NCBI RefSeq assembly: GCF_002575655.3
Contig: NC_053040.3
Location: forward strand, 154,257,148 to 154,321,147
DNA: 64,000 nt
Direction: 5' to 3'
From: Aegilops tauschii subsp. strangulata
Taxonomy: Eukaryota > Streptophyta > Magnoliopsida > Poales > Poaceae
Shown here in pieces: positions 23,701 through 35,583 of the stretch. The translations under genes were made by a program, and so were the position numbers. A model generated the notes under the pieces. The model was not told the DNA's origin. It was given only the letters and a program-made list of their open reading frames with translations, and ran no database searches. Every line of letters starts with the position of its first letter. The first letter of the stretch is position 1.

Positions 23701-25110
23701 AGATACATACTTGAGCCTTTTTCCCTCCGGGGTGGTGAGTAGAATTGATCTGCTAGCACAGTCAATGTTTCCTCCATACTTCGATAACCAATCCATTCCT
23801 AGTATCACATCCAATCCTTGTGACTCCAAAATTACTAGGTCTGAGGGGAAAACATGGCTACCAATGGTTAAGGGTATCCGATCGCACCATCGGCTGGCCA
23901 TATACTCTGCACCGGGTGAGCTCACTAGCAAGGGTGTCCTAAGGGCTAAGGTGGGTAACTTAAACTTGTCCACAAATCCCCTTGAAATGTATGAATGCGA
24001 TGCACCAGTATCAAATAAAACAAGGGCAGTAAATGACTTAACCAAAAACTTACCGATAACCGCATCAGGCTGCTCTTCAACCTCCTCCATGTTGTTGTGG
24101 TTCACTTGTCCCCTATTGAAAGGGTTGGGATTCTTCCCAGCGCTTCCATTGCCATTTCCGTTCTTCAATTCCGGACAATCATTGGCGTAGTGCCCAGTCT
24201 TCCCGCACTTGAAGCAGGTAATGTGACTTTGGTCCTTCTTGGCGGGTGTGGCTGGGTTAGAGCGGTTCTGGTTACTGCTTGCTCCATTCCCATTTCCATT
24301 CTTGGGGCCGCTATGGTTATGAGAACTACCTCCATTGTGAGTGTGGCCTCCATGGTTATGGGTCAATCCTCCCGAGTTCGGGGTGAAACGAGGCTTCTGC
24401 TGAGCTCCAGAATTGTACTTTCCTTGTCCATACTTCCTCTTGCGGCTCTCAATCTGCGGTTGCTTCCCTTCAATCATAAGCGCCTTGTCTACCAAATCCT
24501 GGTAGTTGTTAAATGTTGCCACCATCAACTGCATGCTCATCTCATCATTAAGCCCTTCCATAAACTTCTCTTGCTTCGCGGCATCTGTGGCCACATCATC
24601 AGGGGCATAACGAGATAGCTTACTAAACTCATCTACGTACTAGGACACAATACGATTTCCCTGGCGCAAGTTGCAAAACTCACGCTTCTTCATGCTCATA
24701 GCTCCAGTTGAGAGATGGGCGGTGCGGAATACTTGCTGAAACTGATCCCAAGTGATATTGGCTATAGGGAAAGTGGCTGTGTAGTTCTCCCACCATGATG
24801 CTGCTGGTCCATCCAATTGGTGTGCGGCAAAACGCACCTGCTCAGCATCAGTGCAACCTGTGGTGGTCAACTCTCTTCCAATCTTGCGTAACCAGTCATC
24901 AGCAACTATTGGCTCGGTGCTACAGGAAAACACCGGCGGCTGCAACCTCAGAAAACGGGCTAAGTTGTCAACTGGACGTGGTGGCGGTGGGTTGTTGTTG
25001 TTGTTGTTGCCTTGGTTCTGAACTAGTATCTGCATCAAGGCATTCTGCTGTTGGATCAACTGGGTGATCTCCGGTGGGAAGACAGATCCGGTGTCACGTC
25101 TCGAAGGCAT
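20706..25110 (-). pseudogene. gag-pol of chromovirus copy 2, broken
   Basis: The frame starts at 25110 (MPSRRDTGS). Gag runs to about 24300. The CCHC knuckle is near 24175-24216, the protease aspartate (FDTGAS) near 24010, RT FIDD near 23071-23082, and RNase H follows with [11 protein letters not shown]. Integrase HHCC and core lie in 22505-21504, and a chromodomain (VKILEFASRVTRSK) near 20850-20900. The final codons before the stop read GRDSS. It is better preserved than copy 1: protease, RT and RNase H are in one 711-codon frame. Breaks are a stop in gag at about 24640, a 1-bp insertion near 22483 between RNase H and integrase, and stops at about 21503, 21300 and 21150. It encodes no complete polyprotein. 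Confidence 0.92.
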
Positions 25111-25298
25111 CTGATGGGTTTAGAGGGGAGAGATTAGAATAGAAATGAGGTCTAGGGAGAAAACACTTCCCATATGCACATGAGACAAACACAATCATAT
25201 CACACCAATCAATTCAATCAAGGGCATACATTCGGTCTAGGACTACCGTTACAAAAGTGCTCGGACTACTACTATATACATGGGGGAAATACTACTAA

Positions 25299-25945
25299 TC
25301 ATATGATGTAGTCTTCAGAACGAATTTCCTTGGGTTCGTCGTCTTCTCCTCCTGGCGCGGGGTCTCCCATGAAAACTCCTAGCTTCCTTGTTAGGTCGTC
25401 ATTCTTCTCCACAAGTATCGTCATTTCCTCTTCATATCCATCGCGTGTAGACTTGAGTTCCTCTTCTAGCTCTGTGATCCTAGTCATCGCCTTCTTCAAA
25501 TCTATCATGCCTGCGCACATCTGGTTCTCCGGGCGTCAAATGTGCTGGTTTAACTCCTGGATGAAAGCTGCTATGGACCTGTCCCTCCTGGTGCTGACTA
25601 TCTCCCATTGCTCATCTCGGCGCCCACATATTTGGTAGATAGTGTCCTTCAGCTCCTGTTTGTAGACTTCATCGATGCGTCCCATGGCGATGTGGGCTGC
25701 CATGCTTTTTCCTAGACTCCAGGTTGGGGGATCAAAGAAAACTCTATGGGCTCAGTAACTGGCGTGAATGTCCTTCCAGGAACTTGAACTCGAATCATCC
25801 AACACTTCTGTTCTGGTAAAGTGGCAGTGTAGGTCCCGGTGAAGCTTGGTATTCCGATGTGCAGGTACCTAGTGACTTCCTTCAGGTGTCGTCCAAAGGG
25901 TGTGTCTTCATCCGGTTGTGCAAACTTGTTCCTCAATTCCGCCAT
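25299..25945 (-). pseudogene. Extra upstream reading frame (ORF0) of chromovirus copy 2
   Basis: The start is MAELRNKFAQPDED at 25945. The first part runs 77 codons to IPQPGV and a stop. The second part, in another frame, carries HIAMGRIDEVYKQELKD and the coiled coil ITELEEELKSTRDGYEEE and ends at RSEDYII. Compared with copy 1, about 111 bp coding the acidic tail are missing, with an ATG trinucleotide at both deletion edges. Function is unknown. Conservation of the same protein in both copies supports a real ancestral gene. Confidence 0.65.
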
Positions 25946-26037
25946 CCCAAAGAGTAGAAAATGGAGAGGAGTCAGAAATGAGTAGAGAAGAGTGACCTAT
26001 GGCTCATCTTAGTGGTCGTGTCCTATATTCAGCGTGT

Positions 26038-26049
26038 GCTCTGATACCA
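26038..26049 (-). other. Primer binding site of copy 2
   Basis: On the minus strand TGGTATCAGAGC lies three bases after the LTR end, identical to that of copy 1, and complementary to initiator Met-tRNA. Confidence 0.88.
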
Positions 26050-26052
26050 TCT

Positions 26053-28774
26053 TGTAGCGACCCGATCTCAGACGGTCAAGTCTCTGTGTTCAGTGTCATC
26101 CCTGGATCGGTAATGCTGACACACACAGTACTCGAAGGATTTACAACAGAGTAGCAATCACACATTTATTACATCAGATGTCTCAAAAGAGAACTTATTA
26201 CAATAAATATGTCTTAAGGCCATCTAAATGCGATAACAGCGGAAGGATTGGAAGATAAAGTGAGTCCATCAACTCCAACGGCATAGCTGAGTGCATGACA
26301 AACGACCTATCGCACCTCACTCCTGGTCTGAAAAGTCTGCAACATGATATGTTGCAGCCCGAAAACGGGTCAGCACATGGAATAGGCTGGCAATATAACA
26401 CAGTAGAGCAATGAACAGGTAAATGCTATCACTACATGCATATTTGGCTGGTGGAGGCTCTATGGTTATAATGTTTTTGCGAAAAGCCAATTTTTCCCTA
26501 CATCAAAGGAATATACTTTATTTAACTATCATGGTGGTTGAAACATTGAGAATGGTACCCCCATCTCAATCCCAATTAAAAGTAATTATCAACCCAACAA
26601 ATTAATTTAGAGTGATGAGATCAACATGATAATTCAAGAACCAGATACTCAAGATGTCCATAACCGGGGACACGGCTAACCATGATTAGTTTGTACACTC
26701 TACAGAGGTTTGCGCACTTTTCCCCACAAGACTCGATCTCCTCCATTGGATTTCTCGCACTGCATGGTGTTTGAGAAACGGATGACCGAGACACAGTCTT
26801 TCAGAAGCATTAACTCTAACCCCGGGTAGATAGTACCAACCTACATCCCCTACATCTGCTAGCCTACCACTGGAAGAGGTCATGCAACCTTCTCAACTAT
26901 GCTAGAGCCCATAATAGTTTGTGGCTGCACACTGAAGTTTCTAGCATGAATAATCTTATGATCCCTTTGAGCCTGGGTGGCGGACCATAGGATGATCACA
27001 CGGTATAACCCCAGGATCTCCTAGGACAACACTGGTATAACCCCGGGTGCCCAAAACCAACAATCCACCCAGATGTGTATTAAAGTTGCCACCTTAGAAT
27101 TGAACCATTAATTAAACACTCACATCTGTCATGGATATACTCAAACCCAATCCACGTCTACGAGCATAGCATAGCGACATAAGCATAACGTAGAAGTCAC
27201 TCCCAAGGGTTTGATAATAAAATAGGCAATAGGTTCTACCTCATCAACTACTTCCCAATACCCACATGTTAATCACATCCTAATCATGAAGTGTTTGAGG
27301 ATTGTAACTAATGCATAAAAACTGGGTATGAAAAAGTATGATCAATGTGTTACTTGCCTTACCGACGATCTGCAAAACCTAGTGACTCCTAGTAGCACGA
27401 TTCGCACTCCGGGAATTCTATCGCAAACAAACAATAGCATACATAAGCAATCAAGCAAAGATGCACGGGTAAAAATCAAATAAGAAGACCTAACCAGAAA
27501 GTTCAACTGAAGAACTCCGGTTTGCAAAAAGAATCAAATCAAACGAAGCAACGAAACACAAACTACGAAAGAAACAAGATCCGATTACTAATCTGGACTG
27601 AAGTCAAATTTTACAGTACCAAAATCTTGTTCAAGTTGGCTAAATAGAAAGAGGGCTTCGAGACGAAGATCTAGGCGCTTGTTACACCTGATTTGGATAA
27701 ATGAGCGAAAAGATATACTAGATCGAAGATTAGGGCAGAAATCGTGATCGGAAATAATCGCGGAAAAACCCTGGAAAAAGAAAAAACTGACGAACAGGCT
27801 AACGAACGAACGTTCGCTGTCTGCGACTAACCGACGAACAACCGTTCGTTAAAATGAATGTACTGACGAACGTCCGCTAAATAAATAAACCGACGGAAAA
27901 CCGAATGAACCGATCTATTTAAAAAAACTAGGTCTGGGGTTTTCTAAAAAAACCAACGGTTTTCCCGAGAAAACCGGACGACAGCGGCGGCTACCTCGGC
28001 GTCGGCAGGATCGGCGGCGACGGGAGGCGGCTCCGGCGGCGGGGACTCCGGCGCCGGCGGGTGGGGTCGGCGGCGGCGGCGTGCGGCGGCTTCGCGGGGC
28101 GGCGGCGTCGCGGCGGGAGGCGCTGGCGGCGGGAGGCGCTGGCGGCGGGAGGCACTGGCGGCTGGCAGCGCTAGGGTCTCGGGCAGGGCTGGCGGCGTCG
28201 CGGGCCTCAGGCCTCGCCTTATAAAGCCGGCCGAGCGGTGTCCTAGTCGGGCATGGCCCGTTAGGTCGGTGCTCTTTTTATAAAAAAAACCTGACGCGTA
28301 AAAACAAATAAAAGAAATACTAGACAGCCTCCAAAAATCCTGAAATAAATTTTCACGGTCCTCTAATAATATTGCGGACAAAGTGAACATTTATTTGGGC
28401 CTCTATTGCAATTTCGAAAAACGCATATTTTTTTCCTAATTCAAATAAAATTGCAATAAAATCCAAATATAATTTATTCATTTGATTTTAATATTTTTCC
28501 CCCAATATTTCACTTATGTTTGGAGAAGTCATATTATCTCCTCTCATAAATTTTAATATGAAATATTTTTTAAGAGAAAAATTATTAAAACCAAAATGTT
28601 CCTTGCCTCAATATTTGATAAAATTCAAGTATGAAGAACGTGAAATCCCCAACTCTCTCCGTGGGTCCTTGAGTTGCTTAGGATTTCGAGGATCGCGAAA
28701 CGAAATGCAATAAAATATGATATGCATGAATGACCTATGTATAACATTCCAAATTGAAAATTTGGGATGTTACA
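26053..28774 (-). repeat. Right LTR of the composite (5' LTR of copy 2)
   Basis: The LTR is 2722 bp with the same ends as the other two. It is slightly longer because the GC-rich segment near 28080-28170 holds extra GGCGGGAGGCGCTGGC units. The TATA-like TTTATAAGG is near 28217-28226. Immediately right is GGAAA, the partner of AGAAA at the left end of the composite. Confidence 0.9.
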
Positions 28775-31014
28775 GGAAAGTTTTCTATCATTGTCTTAAT
28801 TCTTAAAAAATGTCAGAACGTGATAAAATCTTGAAATATTTACACAGTAAGCTATGATAAATTTTCTACAGTGTGGTAAAATTTTAGGATTTTTGGAGTT
28901 AAAGAAGTATGAATATTCTTGCATCCTTTACAGACTGTCTTGTTTTGATAGATTGCTGTTATGTCTGCATATGTTTGCTTGTTTAACGATTCTATTTGAG
29001 GATATGAGTATTAAATATGCAGAGGCTTTTAGTATGCAATGTTAAATTATAATTTTAGTGATTTGCTACAGTAGAGACTGATAAGGTTATTGCATTATTT
29101 ATACTAACTTATCGCACGAGTTCTTGTTGAGTTTTGTGTGAATGAAGTTTTTAAGAATTAGGGAAACCGGGATATAGAAGGAATTAAGGAGACACAAAAG
29201 CTCAAGCTTGGGGATGCCCAAGGCATCCCAAGATAATATTCAAGAAGTCTCTAGCATCTAAGCTTGGGGATGCCCCGGTAGGCATCCCACCTTTCTTCAT
29301 CAACAATTATCGGTTAGCCTCGGTTGAGCCTAAGTTTTTGCTTCTTCACATGATGTGCGCTATTCTTGGAATGTCATTTTATTTTGTTTTGCTTGCTGTT
29401 TTAATAAAATACTTAGATCTAAAAAATTTAAATGAGAGAGAGTCCTCAAATAGCTACCCATTTACCTAACTGCTTGTTTGAACTTCACTTATATCTTTTT
29501 GGAGTAGTTTGCCAAACACTCTCATGCTTCACTTATATTATTTTGAGAGTTGATACTAGTGATGACAATTTGCACAAGCTTTGAAATTGGTCCTAATATG
29601 ATGAATATCCAAGAAGGATATAATAAAAACTTTCATATAGATCATTGCATATGATAAGTTTGATTCCTTGCAATAGTTTTGCGATATGGAGATAATAATA
29701 TGTGAGTCATGTTGGTGAGTAATTATGCTTTAGTAAGAATATTGGTGTTAAGGTTTGTGATTCCCTATGCAAGCATGAAAGTCAATAGTTATGCAATTAA
29801 TTTACATCCTACTTGTCGTGCATTATTCGGTGTTGGTTATGTTTAATGCTCGTTTATGATCGTTTTTGTTTCTTGGTTGGTTGCTTCTCAATATATTGGC
29901 TAGCCTTTCCTTGTACTAAGCGGGAATACTGCTTGTGCATCCAAAATCCTAAACCAAGTTGTGCCAAATGAGTCCACCATATCTACCTATATGCGGTATT
30001 TCCATGTCGTTCCAAGTAAATTTGTATGTGCCAACTCTAATTTTCAAAATGAATTTCCTTTTTGTGTGCCCGTACCGCTCATGAAGTGGCAGGGGATGGC
30101 CAATATTTTCCATGCTAGATGTGTTATTCTCTAGATGAGTGTTTATTCACTTGTCATTGCACGAGAGTGTGGCCGGTAATAAGGATGCCTAGTCCCAAAA
30201 TGAAAAGAAATTTACTTTGTGTTGTCAAATAATAAATTCATTGGGAAGTGTTGATATGGAAGGCACCCGTGGATACGACTAGCCATGGATTGTGAAAGAA
30301 TGGTGGAAAAAGGAATAAACTTTAATTTATGTTTGGGAACCGTCTATGATTTATCTAGCATGGAAAGTACTGGGAATTCTCGGTCGCTTTCGTTGACAGG
30401 AATAGCATGCATCTCAAAACAATTTTATCTCTTAGTTTAAGCTCTGAGCTCTGGCACCTCTACAAATCTCTCCTTCCCTCTGCGAAGGGCCTATCTATTT
30501 ACTTTATGCATTTTTTATTTTTATTTGAGTCTCCATCTTCTCTTATAAAGCACCAAGTAGGGAACACTATTGTCATACTTGTGCATTGGATGTAGCTAAT
30601 ATTTGAGTGTGTTTCATGAATGGATCAATGATTGAGCATAATGGGCTAGGCATAGCTTTCTTTAGCATTGATATTTTGAAAGACATGGTTGCTTGTTAGT
30701 ATGCTTGAGTATTGATGTCTTCATGTCAAATTATAGAGTATTGCTTTGAATCATTCAAGTCCAAATATCCATGCTACAAAATAAAGAGTATATGATGAAT
30801 ATGATAGGTAGCATTCCACAACAAAAATTCCGTTTTGAATTGCTACTTTATCATGATGAGTTTTATGAGAAAGAGTTGTTGTTATGATGCTAGGAAAAGT
30901 GATTAAAATTATCATTGATCAAACTTATGCATTATGCTAGCATTCACACTTCATAAGTTATTTCTTTTATCATTTACCTACTCGAGGACGAGTAGGAATT
31001 GAGCTTGGGGATGC
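28775..31014 (+). mobile_element. Internal non-coding region of element B
   Basis: This is AT-rich sequence with no gene. It includes a second copy (29205-29400) of the GGGGATGCCC block seen at 8045-8160. Further right is a stretch related to 240-1195 of the left-edge element, with phrases such as GTGCATCC and GAGTCCACCATA. It ends GAGCTTGGGGATGC, the polypurine-like end before the 3' LTR. Confidence 0.75.
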
Positions 31015-32692
31015 TGATACATCTCCAACGTATCTATAAATTATGAAGTATTCATGCCATGTTTACAACAATTGTATATGGTTTGGGTGCAATTCTATAT
31101 GATTTAAATGGAACTAACTTGGACTGACGCTGTTTTCAGCAGAACTACCATGGTGTTGTTTTTTGTGCAGAAATCAAAGTTCTCCAAATGCAGTGAAACT
31201 TCTTGACAATTTTTTTGGAAGAAAAGAGGCACTAGAAGCTTCGTGGGAGGGCCAGAAGAGCCACGAGGGCCCCACAAGGCACCAGGGCGCGCCAGGTGGT
31301 GTTGGCTCGCCCTGGTACCTTGTGGGCCCCTCATGGCCCATCTTAGCGTGAGACCGATGCCAAAAAAATCCTATAAATATAGAAACCACCAGATATAACC
31401 CTAGATCAGAAGTTCTGCCGTCGCAGGCCTCTGTAGCCACAAAAAACCAATCTAGAGCTTGTTCCGGTACCCCGTCAGAGGGGGAAATCATCACCGGTGG
31501 CTATCTTCATCATCCCGGCGGCCACCATGATGAGGAGGGAGTAGTCCACCCTCGGGGTTGAGGGTTTGTACTAGTAGCTATGTGTTTGATATCTCTCTCT
31601 CTCGTGTTCTTGATTTGGCACAATCTTGATGTATCGCGAGCTTTGTTAATATAGTTGGATCATATGGTGTTTCCCCCTCTCTATCTTGTTGTGATAATTG
31701 AGTTTTACCTTTGAGATTTCATTATTATCGGATTGAATATTTTTATGGATTCGAGAGCACTTGATGTATGTCTTGCTATGAATACCCATGGTGATAATGG
31801 GGTATCATATTGATTCACTTGATATATGTTTTGGCACTCAACACGCAGATTCCTGAGGTGACATTGGAGTAATCTATGCATAGCGGTTGATGCACGTTTT
31901 CGTCCTTGTTTCTCTGGTAGAAATATTTGGGCACTCTTTGAGGTTCTTTGTGTTGGATTGAGTATTATGAATCTGAAATTGTTTGATGCATATCGTATAA
32001 TCAACTCACGGATACTCGTGGTGACATTGGAGTATCTAGGTGTCATTATAGTTGGTTGATGTGTATCATATGGTGTTATTTTAGTATGAACTCTTAGATA
32101 TATCAATGGGAAAGGATAACTTGGTGTTATTTTAGTACGAACTATTGGATAGATCGATTGGAAAGGATAACTTTGAGGTGGTTTCGTACCCTACAAACAA
32201 TTTTGTCTTATGTTCTCCGTTAGATAAGAACTTTGGAGTGATTCTTCATCGCACGTTGAGGGATGGTTATATGATCCAATTATATTAGCATTATTGAGAG
32301 ATTGCACTAGTGAAAGTATGCACCCTAGGCCTCATTTTCAAGCATTGCAATACTGTTTGTGCTCACTTTTGTTAGTTGCTACCTTGCTATTTTTTATTGT
32401 TCATATTACAAAAATCAATATCTACTATCATTACTACACTTGTGTCACCATCTCTTCCCTGAACTAGTGCACCTATACAATTTAACATTGTATTTGGTGT
32501 GTTGGGGACACAAGAGACTTTTTATTATTTGGTTGCAGGGTTGTTTGAGAGAGACCATCTTCATCCTACGCCTCCCACAGATTGATAAACCTTAGGTCAT
32601 CCACTTGAGGGAAAATTGCTACTGTCCTACAAACCTCTGCGCTTGGAGGCCCAACACGAGTCTACAAGAATAAATTTGCATAGTAGACATCA
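31015..32692 (+). repeat. 3' LTR of element B
   Basis: It starts TGATACATCTCC and ends TAGTAGACATCA. At about 1.68 kb it is longer than its relative at 1196-2749. Extra sequence near 31985-32150 includes a direct duplication of about 50 bp, TGTTATTTTAGTATGAACTC and TGTTATTTTAGTACGAACTA. A TATA-like CCTATAAATATAG lies near 31370. The target duplication TGTCC follows at once. Confidence 0.9.
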
Positions 32693-34013
32693 TGTCCCTA
32701 TTTGCAAGTTTAATAGTGACATCAATATCCTCTATTTCAGCAGGTGCTATATCATTCATAATTTCTTGATATAAGGTAAAAGGAATAGCACTCAAACTAG
32801 CACCCAAATCACATAAACCATGATAGCAATGATCTCCAATTTTAACTGATACGATAGGCATGCCAACAACAGGCTTATTCTTGTCTTTAGTATCGGGTTT
32901 GGCAATTCTAGCAGCTTCGTCACAGAAATAAAGAACATGCCCATCTATATTATCGACACTATAGCAACACTAGGTTCTGCTTTAATTTGTTCAGAGGGTC
33001 TAGGTGTTTTAATATAACTTCTGTTAACCATGGTTGAGACTTTAGCATGTTCCTTTATCCTAACAGGAAAATGTGGTTTTTCAATATAAGTAGTAGGCAC
33101 AACTAGATCAACATTGTAAATGATAGTTTCATCTTTGACTGTAACTGGTTCCTCAATCTTTTCTTTAATAGGGTGGGTGATATTTAAACCACTTCTCTTT
33201 AGGGAGGTCAACATGAGTAGCAAATGATTCACAAAAATAAGCTACTATCTCAGAGTCAAGTCCATATTTAGTGCTAAACTTGTGAAAAGCATCGGTGCTC
33301 ATAAAAGATTTAACACAATTAGACTCAAGCTTAATACCTGACTCTTTAACTTCATCGAGTTCCCAATCTTTAGAGTTGCATTTAATTCTTGCCAAAAGAT
33401 CCCACTTAAATTCAATAGTCTTCTTCATAAAAGAACCGGTGCAAGAAGTATCGAGCATGGATTGATCATTACGAGAAAGCCGAGCATAAAAGTTATGTAT
33501 AATAATTTCTCTTGAAAGCTCATGATTGGGGCATGAATATAACATTGATTTAAGACTCCCCCAAGCTAGAGCAATACTTTCTCATTCACAAGGCCAAAAA
33601 CTATATATATAATTCCGATCACGATGAACTAGATGCATAGGATAAAACTTTTGGTGAAATTCCAATTTCAATCTATTCCAATCCCAAGCTCCAATATCAT
33701 TGCATAGCCTATACCCTGTCAATGCTTCCCCCCCCCCCAAAGATAAAGGGAAAACCTTCTTATTGACTTCATCTTCGGGTAAACCTGCAAGCTTAAATAA
33801 TGCACAAACTTCATCCACATAGATCAGGTCCATATCAGGATATAGTGTTCCATCTCCTGCATAAGGATGGCTAGCAGTTTCTCCATCGATCATACCCGAA
33901 GGAATTTCATAACCAATATTTTCAGTAGGTGCAGTAGGTTGAGGGGCAACTCTTTGTGTCTCCGGTCGAGGTGAAGATACCCCGAACAAACCCCTCAAAG
34001 GGTTGTTTTCCAT
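32693..34013 (-). pseudogene. gag and protease region of Athila-like element A
   Basis: The frame starts at 34013 (MENNPLRG) and gives a gag with KKVFPLSLGGGEALTGY and LEFHQKFYPMHLVHRDRN. After a stop near 33582 it continues as SMLYSCPNHELSREI. After a frameshift near 33170 it reads KEKIEEPVTVKDETI, and after another near 32945 it reaches the retropepsin-like LCDLGASLSAIPFTLY and ends in VTIKLANRD. There the frame is cut by element B and resumes at 7966. A DLGAS protease motif and this gag are typical of Athila-like Triticeae elements. The breaks make it non-functional. Confidence 0.88.
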
Positions 34014-34090
34014 AGTAACAAGTAACAATAAATTTCAGCACGTTATATAATTTTTTTCCTGACCGATTTCCACTTACCAAGAGCACTCCA

Positions 34091-34110
34091 CTCCCCGGCA
34101 ACGGCGCCAG
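34091..34110 (-). other. Primer binding site of element A
   Basis: On the minus strand the sequence CTGGCGCCGTTGCCGGGGAG lies about ten bases after the LTR end TGGGTCATCA. It is the non-Met primer site that I associate with Athila-like Triticeae elements. Its place between LTR and gag fixes the minus orientation of A. Confidence 0.75.
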
Positions 34111-34120
34111 AAAATAGGAT

Positions 34121-35583
34121 TGATGACCCACAAATATAGGGGATCAATCGTAGTCCTTTCGATAAGTAAGAGTGTCAAACCCAACAAGGAGCAGAAGGAA
34201 ATGACAAGCGGTTTTCAGCAAGGTAATTTCTACAAGCACTGAAATTGTTGGTAATAGGTAGTTTGATAGCAAGATAATTTGTAACAAGTGACAAGTAGCA
34301 ATAGTAACAATAGGTGCAGCAAGGTAGTTCAGTTCTTTTTGTAGCAAAGGACAGCCAAAACAATCTCTTATAACAAGTAAAGTGTTCTTGAGGGTACACG
34401 AGAATTTCATCTAGTCACTTTCATCATGTTAGCTTGATTTGCGTTCGCTACTTTGATAATTTGATATGTGGGTGGACTGGTGCTTGGGTGTTGTTCTTAC
34501 TTGAACAAGCCTCCCACTTATGATTAACCCCCCTCGCAAGCATCCGCAACTACGAAAGATGAATTAAGATAAAATCTAACCATAGCATTAAACGTATGGA
34601 TCCAAATCAGCCCCTTACGGAATAGCGCATAAACTAGGGTCTAAGCCTCTGTCACTCTAGCAACCCGTCATCTAATAACTACTCCACAATGCGTTCCCTT
34701 AGGCCCAAAGATGGTGATGTGTCATGTAGTCGACGTTCACATAACACCACTAAGGGAATCACAACATACATATCATCAAAATATCGAATGAATATCAAAT
34801 TCACATGATTACTTGCAACATGACTTCTCTCATGTCCTCAAGAACAAAAGTAACTACTCACACAACATATTCATGCTCAAGATCAGAGGAGTAATAAATA
34901 TCATAATGGATCTGAACATATAATCTTCCACCAAATAAACCGGCTAGCATCAACTACAAGATGTAATCAACACTACTAGTCACCCACAGGTACCAATCTG
35001 AGGTTTGTGTACAAAGATTGAACACAAGAGATGAACTAGGGTTTTGAGATGAGATGGTGTTGTTGAAGATGTTGATGAAGATGGGCCTCCCAAAGATGAG
35101 AGGATTGTTGGTGATGACGATGGCTTCGATTTCCCCCTCTCGGAGGGAAGTTCCCCCGGCGGAATCGCTCCGTCGGAGGGCAAAAGTGCTCCTTCCCAAG
35201 TTCTGCCTCGAGACGGTGGTGCTCCGTCCCCAAAGTCCTCTGGTTATTTTTTTCTAGGTCAAAAGACCTTATGTACCGGACGATGGGCACCGGAGGTGGT
35301 CCAGGGCCCCCAGTACCCACCAGGGCGTGCCTGGAGGCGGTGGCGCGCCCTGGGGCCTAGTGGGCACCTGGGTGGCCCCTCTAGTATTTCTTTGCTCCAA
35401 TATTTATTATATATTCCAAAATAATTCTCTGTAAAATTTTAGCTCATTTAGAGATGTGCAGAATAGGTATCTTTGGCGTAGCTTTTTTAGGTCCAGAATT
35501 CCTGCTGCCGGTATTCTCCCTCTTTGTGTAAACCTTGCATATTATGAGAGAAAAGGCATTAGAATTACTCCATAAAGTCTTAT
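34121..35583 (-). repeat. 5' LTR of element A, interrupted part
   Basis: On the plus strand it starts TGATGACCCACAAATATAGG, so the LTR ends CCTATATTTGTGGGTCATCA on the minus strand. It runs to 35583, where the CACTA transposon is inserted, and resumes at 63395 to end ATGGACGTATCA at 63452. The rejoined LTR is about 1.52 kb and its minus-strand start is TGATACGTCCATTTTGC. The TAT at 35581-35583 is the CACTA target duplication. Confidence 0.88.

Larger units (their letters stand above)
9933..28774 (-). mobile_element. Chromovirus (Tekay-like Gypsy) composite with three LTRs and two internal regions
   Basis: Three LTRs of about 2.7 kb (9933-12616, 18018-20693, 26053-28774), each starting TGTAGCGACC on the plus strand and ending GATGTTACA, alternate with two internal regions in the same minus orientation. 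Each right-hand LTR has a Met-tRNA primer site beside it, and each left-hand LTR a purine tract. Only the outer ends have a near-matching duplication, AGAAA at 9928-9932 and GGAAA at 28775-28779. No duplications surround the middle LTR. This fits one insertion followed by unequal recombination between LTRs, giving LTR-int-LTR-int-LTR. A chromodomain after integrase and the overall order place it in the chromovirus group. Confidence 0.9.
7967..32692 (+). mobile_element. Element B: Athila-like retrotransposon nested in pol of A, with later insertions
   Basis: The element begins TGATACGTCTCC at 7967 and ends GACATCA at 32692. The 5-bp target duplication TGTCC flanks it at 7962-7966 and 32693-32697, and the protein frame of A is continuous across it. 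Only about 35 bp of the 5' LTR remain before the sequence jumps to the 3' non-coding region, so gag, pol and most of the 5' LTR are deleted. The 3' LTR (31015-32692) is complete. Subtracting the solo LTR at 8174-9751 and the composite at 9933-28774 leaves about 4.3 kb of B itself. Confidence 0.88.

Noticed and set aside
9933..28774. Two independent adjacent chromovirus insertions
   Set aside because: Two insertions would give four LTRs or extra target duplications. There are three LTRs and a duplication only at the outer ends.
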